Of a stretch of DNA of 64,000 bases, positions 60,401-64,000 are shown piece by piece. Under the pieces are notes generated by a model that worked only from the letters and a program-made list of their open reading frames with translations, ran no database searches and was not told the DNA's origin. The position numbers and the translations under genes are program-made. Positions within the stretch are counted from its first letter, which is position 1, and every line of letters starts with the position of its first letter. The stretch is from Rotaria socialis. Its lineage: Eukaryota > Rotifera > Eurotatoria > Philodinida > Philodinidae. The stretch lies in NCBI GenBank assembly GCA_905331475.1, contig CAJNYU010001215.1, forward strand, positions 22,198 to 86,197, written 5' to 3'.

Positions 60401-61469
60401 TTATCTTAAATTTTTACCATCATATACAGATGAAGATAATTTTACAGTATGGAAATCAATCGGTAAAATCGACAGCACTCATTTGTTTTTCATTTGTTAA
60501 AATTTTATTTTAGCATCAAATATCGGTAATTTATCATCAATACTTGAATATACAAATTATTTTGACGAATTTAAAAAATATTGTTTAAATATATATTCAT
60601 CAATACAAAAGAAACTTGGTTGGGAGGCAAAACCAAATGAAGATCCACTGTCAACTATGTTACGTCCAATGATATTAGGTATTGTCGGTAAATCTGGCGA
60701 TCAAGATTTAATTAATGAAGCTAAAAAGCGCTTTGAACGTCATATTGCTGGCGATTTAATTGATGAAAACATTCGCGGAGCTGTTTATGTTATTGTTTCA
60801 CATTATGGAGATGAAAGTACACACGAAGCACTTCGTAAAGTAATGAAAATAATTTTTAAAAGGCAATATTTTATATTTGTTTTATTTCTTTGTATATGTT
60901 CAGTTATACGTTGCTGCAGATATGGCTGAAGAAAAAGCTCGATTACTTCGTTCAATGGGTCACTCAATTAAACCGGAAATGATCGAAAATACATTAAAAT
61001 TTATATTTGAAGGCGTAAGTTTAATAATAGAATCATTTATAATATTGTTTTCTTCTTCGATTGTGTAGAATAATGTACGAATGCAAGATTCAATAGTTGG
61101 TCTTGCTACTTGTACAACAAGTCATGAAGGGCGTGATATAGTTTGGAAATTTTTACAAAAAAATTGGAAAATGCTTGTCGAACGCTTTGGTGAAAAGAGT
61201 CGTTTTCTTATTCGTTTTGTTGAAGTAAATTATTAGTTTTTCATATTGAAGAGAGAATTTCATTCAATTGATTGTGATTTTTAATTTAGTATGGTCTATC
61301 GGATTTTGCTGATGAACAAACGGCAAGTGAAATAAAATCATTTTTTGATACGATGAATACAGCAATCGTTGTACGACCAATAAAAAAAGTACTTGAAACA
61401 ATTCATATGCGTTCGGAAGTACTTAAACGTGATTCCAAAGCAATTGAAGGCTATTTAAAACAACCATAG
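57420..61469 (+). CDS. NPEPPS: Puromycin-sensitive aminopeptidase (M1 zinc metallopeptidase), 17 exons
   Basis: Cytosolic M1 aminopeptidase that trims N-terminal residues from peptides. Exons: 57420-57560, 57627-57708, 57758-57831, 57880-58008, 58059-58166, 58221-58421, 58476-58573, 58631-58649, 58713-58835, 58907-58931, 58985-59140, 59200-59432, 60003-60462, 60514-60839, 60904-61014, 61069-61224, 61290-61469. The sum is 2622 nt, giving 873 residues, the normal length of the family. Substrate motif GAMENWG (278-284) is encoded across a 19-nt microexon. Zinc ligands are HELSH (H314, H318) and E337 in WLNEGFA, with 18 residues between H318 and E337 as the family requires. [14 protein letters not shown] and the C-terminal ERAP1_C-like helical domain are present. 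There is no signal peptide or membrane anchor, which separates it from ERAP and aminopeptidase N. Sixteen introns are mostly 48-80 bp; intron 12 (59433-60002) is 570 bp and contains a foldback element. Confidence 0.96.
59792..59893. mobile_element. 102-bp foldback element in aminopeptidase intron 12
   Basis: The left end TAGAGATGTGCA and the right end TGCACATCGCTA are inverted copies with 11 of 12 matches. TAGAGATGTGC-type ends are typical of hAT MITEs, but the flanks TCAGATAC and AAATATTC match only weakly, so a target duplication is not demonstrated. Confidence 0.5.
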
Positions 61470-62209
61470 TAATTATATGATATTCAATATCAAGCGTCTA
61501 CCAAAACAAGAAAACTATTATTTTAACTAGATGGTGTTCGAGTTTCACTCCAAAACGAAACGCGGTGCGAAGCACGATATACGAGTTAGCATAAAAACTA
61601 TCTCATAGAATAAATATGAGTAAATTTTTACATGATCGGTAGCCAATTAGTTAATTCCTGGCAAGTTTACACTGTTTGAAAAATATCCGTCTGTTTCGCA
61701 TATTGTCAAGCGAAAAATCATAATGTGTTTGATCAGATGATTAATGTCAAGGCTAATGTGAAAAACTTCTTATAATTAATCGAAAAGATGCCAGTAATTG
61801 TACATAGACGCGTATTATTAGTGCTAGCGATAATTAATAGCTGCTAGCATCAGCGGCAAGTCTCGATGTGCTCGGATCGACCTAGATGGTATTCGAGTTT
61901 CACTCGTATACGAAATGCGATGCGAAGCTCGAATCGGATCTACTACGAAAAAATTTCAATTCGAAGAAATATTTCACTCTTTTAATGTAGACATGATCAA
62001 ATTCATCTCTAGGAAAACTCTATTTATACTTCGCGATATATTCTTAAAGAACGGTTTCGATTGATTGATTAATTATCTGTATGATTCATTATCCATAGTC
62101 AGCTGCGGATAGACATACGTGTGGCTAGCATTTGCTTATGACGTCATTGTAATTATGGCTAAATGAAGGCCAAGTCTCACCCATGGGATAAAAAATTAAG
62201 ATATATTCA
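61470..62209. repeat. Partial tandem duplication downstream of the aminopeptidase
   Basis: CTAGATGGTGTTCGAGTTTC at 61527 recurs as CTAGATGGTATTCGAGTTTC at 61882, and similarity continues for about 48 bp (ACGAAAYGCGRTGCGAAGC). Weaker similarity follows around GCTAGCAT and AAGTCTC in both halves, suggesting a diverged duplication with a period of about 355 bp. No gene is seen here. Confidence 0.55.
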
Positions 62210-62421
62210 CTGCGAAACGCGTTAATGCTGGCCAATTTAACGTGTTTCACAGCGTTTCCCATGGTAGCGCAGGCGTAAAACTAATTTTCCCATTTACTCA
62301 AAACGCGCTTGGGAGCCACTATTTCCGAATGAAAACGAAAATTATATCATCTCACGGCGTTTTTAACCGATTCAGCAGCTGCAGAACGCATTAAACCGGC
62401 CAGCATTAACGCGTTTTGCAG
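62210..62421. mobile_element. 212-bp MITE with about 45-bp terminal inverted repeats
   Basis: The left end CTGCGAAACGCGTTAATGCT continues GGCC; the right end is its inverse (GGCC, then AGCATTAACGCGTTTTGCAG). Similarity continues inward for about 20 more bases (TTTAACGTGTTTCACAGC against TTTAATGCGTTCTGCAGC). I could not identify a convincing target duplication. No coding sequence. Confidence 0.75.
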
Positions 62422-62881
62422 CATTAAAAAGTAACGAAATTTTTCCGATGGGCACTACATCGCATCGACTAACTGAAATATGCGATCCATATTTTACTTT
62501 GCCCAAACCGAATTCGACAGGAGAAATCGGACAAAATTTGTATGACATCGAGATTTTAATGTTACTAACACCGTTTCAACGAGCATCAGACGAAATTCCG
62601 TTCTTGAGATCATCGCGTCACAAGAATACTGAATTTGGATGCGTACGCAACGAACTACAGAAATGCTATGCTTCGCATCGCATTAAAACATTTTCGCCAA
62701 GCATCGCTATACAGTACTTCGCACCGTAAAAATTTCATTTTTTTTCTCTTTACTAACTATATTGTAAACGTCTTCATTTACTAAGTAATATTTAAGTAGT
62801 GTACGTAAATGAGAGGTATCTGACGCTGAAAGCTCGTCAACAACTGTATGAATCGATTCCTATTGAGTCAAGTACTGCAAT

Positions 62882-62980
62882 CCGACCCGACCCGCGGGCG
62901 GGTGCAGGTTCACACTCTGTCGGATCGGGTTGAGTTCGGGTTTGATTTAAAATTTTGTCGGGTTTTTGTCGGGTACCATT
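62882..62980. repeat. CCCGACCCG/CGGGTCGGG-rich repeat, likely one transposon end
   Basis: CCGACCCGACCCGCGGGCGG is followed by GGATCGGGTTGAGTTCGGG and TCGGGTTTTTGTCGGGTACC. The strongly GC-rich direct and inverted units in an AT-rich context resemble the subterminal repeats of a hAT-type element. No matching second end was found in the window. Confidence 0.5.
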
Positions 62981-63029
62981 TTTCATAGCATATGTTGCTC
63001 CCATCTATCTTTTACTATGTTACATTATC

Positions 63030-63134
63030 ATGGTCTGCGGTTCCCCTCGTGTCGGTAAAAGTTCATTGATTAATGCTTTATGTGGACAAAAAGTAGCTGA
63101 AACTGGAGAAGGCTTTGTCTCGGTTACACACACT
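63030..63134 (+). pseudogene. P-loop GTPase N-terminal fragment
   Basis: 35 codons read MVCGSPRVGKSSLINALCG, then QKVAETGEGFVSVTHT. The Walker A motif GSPRVGKSS and a switch-I-like Thr region fit a dynamin-, septin- or AIG1-like GTPase. The sequence upstream in this frame is the CGGGT repeat and downstream it runs into a satellite array. A GTAAAT donor at 63135 could end an exon, but I find no continuation before 64000. It is more likely a fragment trapped between repeats than an intact gene. Confidence 0.5.
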
Positions 63135-63149
63135 GTAAATAAAAAGAGT

Positions 63150-63478
63150 AGAATAATAAACCCTTGCCCTTTCTACAAATCATGCTAAACCCTTGAAGGG
63201 TTTATGAAACGAAGGGTATATGAAAAAAAGATGATACAAGAAAAAAAATGGTTTATTAATCTGAGATTTAGGGAGAAGGGTATATGATTTTATCTCCAAG
63301 GGTATTTTAATATGCGGTTTCACAAGAAGGGTTTATTACTTTTGTACTAAGGGTATTTTATTCTACGGTCTCGAGAAAAGGGTTTATTACTTTTGTACTA
63401 AGGGTATTTTATTCTACGATGAGGGATTTATTGTTCTACTCCATCATCAAAAAGGGTTTTTTATTCTTCGTTCAAAGG
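63150..63478. repeat. 51-bp tandem array with AAGGGT half-units
   Basis: Units begin with AAGGGT at 63276, 63327 and 63378, exactly 51 bp apart, and diverged units extend to both sides. Each unit is two similar halves (AAGGGTTTATTACTTTTG..., then AAGGGTATTTTATTCTACG...), so the ancestral period is about 25 bp. AAACCC near 63160 and 63190 is the same motif inverted. Confidence 0.75.
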
Positions 63479-64000
63479 ATTACACTTTTTCAACTGACAT
63501 ATATATATCATGAAAATTTCTCACAGGGCACTTCAAACAAATTAATATAATAAACAAATTAATCCAATCATTTTCTCACAATGCTGCCATTCATGCATCG
63601 ATGCACTTTTCATTTCGTACCTGTTTTGTAAAAGATAACGGTATGATAAAGAGGCGCTAATTTCCCTAATAAATTTTGAATCATTTCGAGCTAAACTTCA
63701 ATCCACACATTGTTTAAAAATCAAAATCAGATGGCTTCACGTGAGCAACTGCATACAAAAACTTTGAATTAAATCAATATGAAAGAAATTATGGTGATTG
63801 AGGATTTATTCCAAACTCGCTGTGGTATTCAGAAAAAAAATTTGTTTTTACATCCATCCAAGAGAACCAATTAAAATGGGCCTTTTGCTTCAATATATTT
63901 ATATTGTTCCTTTATTTGGTTGAAAATAAGTTCAAAATAATGTAAGTAATAACATTTCAAAAATAATTTCAGTTTGTCTTTAATTTAGGTAAGTCGCCAC
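63479..64000. other. Intergenic, right edge of window
   Basis: AT-rich sequence with no ORF or repeat that I can support. Confidence 0.5.

Noticed and set aside
62448..62729. 93-codon plus-strand ORF
   Set aside because: No motif; it starts just outside the MITE and has composition like surrounding noncoding DNA.

Overview
The window looks like nuclear DNA of a bdelloid rotifer. It is AT-rich, with intron-containing animal genes and many 41-70 bp introns. Interstitial TGTGGG-like repeats match the telomeric repeat I recall for Adineta. Other lineage hints are a WWE plus ADP-ribosyltransferase gene, a divergent rhodopsin-like receptor relic and a giant intronless DUF3638 gene of a kind best known from fungi and protists. 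The species assignment is inference; no marker gene is present.

Layout. 1-9685 (-): 5' part of a Cav1 (L-type) voltage-gated calcium channel alpha-1 gene, 36 exons and 1456 codons visible, with the C-terminal end off the left edge. 12867-13142 (+): small ORF resembling the C-terminal tail of a bacterial-type alpha/beta hydrolase. 15321-21583 (-): 11-exon gene for a 1213-residue low-complexity protein that I do not recognise. 22090-31683 (-): intronless 3197-codon DUF3638/DUF3645 protein with a SecA-like helicase motif set. 33978-34203 (+): two-exon gene for a 52-residue cysteine-rich zinc-binding protein. 34846-35859 (-): WWE domain fused to an arginine-type ADP-ribosyltransferase. 38490-41734 (+): four-exon gene for a 995-residue VWA protein. 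42165-42937 (+): frameshifted GPCR pseudogene. 43909-46400 (-): four-exon gene for a 270-residue unknown protein. 50425-52857 (+): four-exon GMC oxidoreductase (choline dehydrogenase-like). 57420-61469 (+): 17-exon puromycin-sensitive aminopeptidase. 63030-63134 (+): fragment of a P-loop GTPase at the edge of a satellite array.

The spliced models were built by hand. The coding lengths of the complete genes and of the visible channel part are exact multiples of three, which is a strong internal check.

Between the genes lie mobile-element traces: a hAT-type MITE nested inside another hAT-type MITE with near-perfect 8-bp target duplications (55824-57337), a 212-bp MITE with long inverted ends (62210-62421), a hAT transposase C-terminal relic (47479-47720), a probable insertion exactly at a stop codon (43707-43918), and a 102-bp foldback in an aminopeptidase intron. 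At least eight hairpins made of telomere-like GTGTGGG/CCCACAC arms are scattered from 21.9 to 54.9 kb. I see no operon or obvious shared pathway. The neighbours look like independent housekeeping, signalling and accessory genes separated by mobile-element debris.
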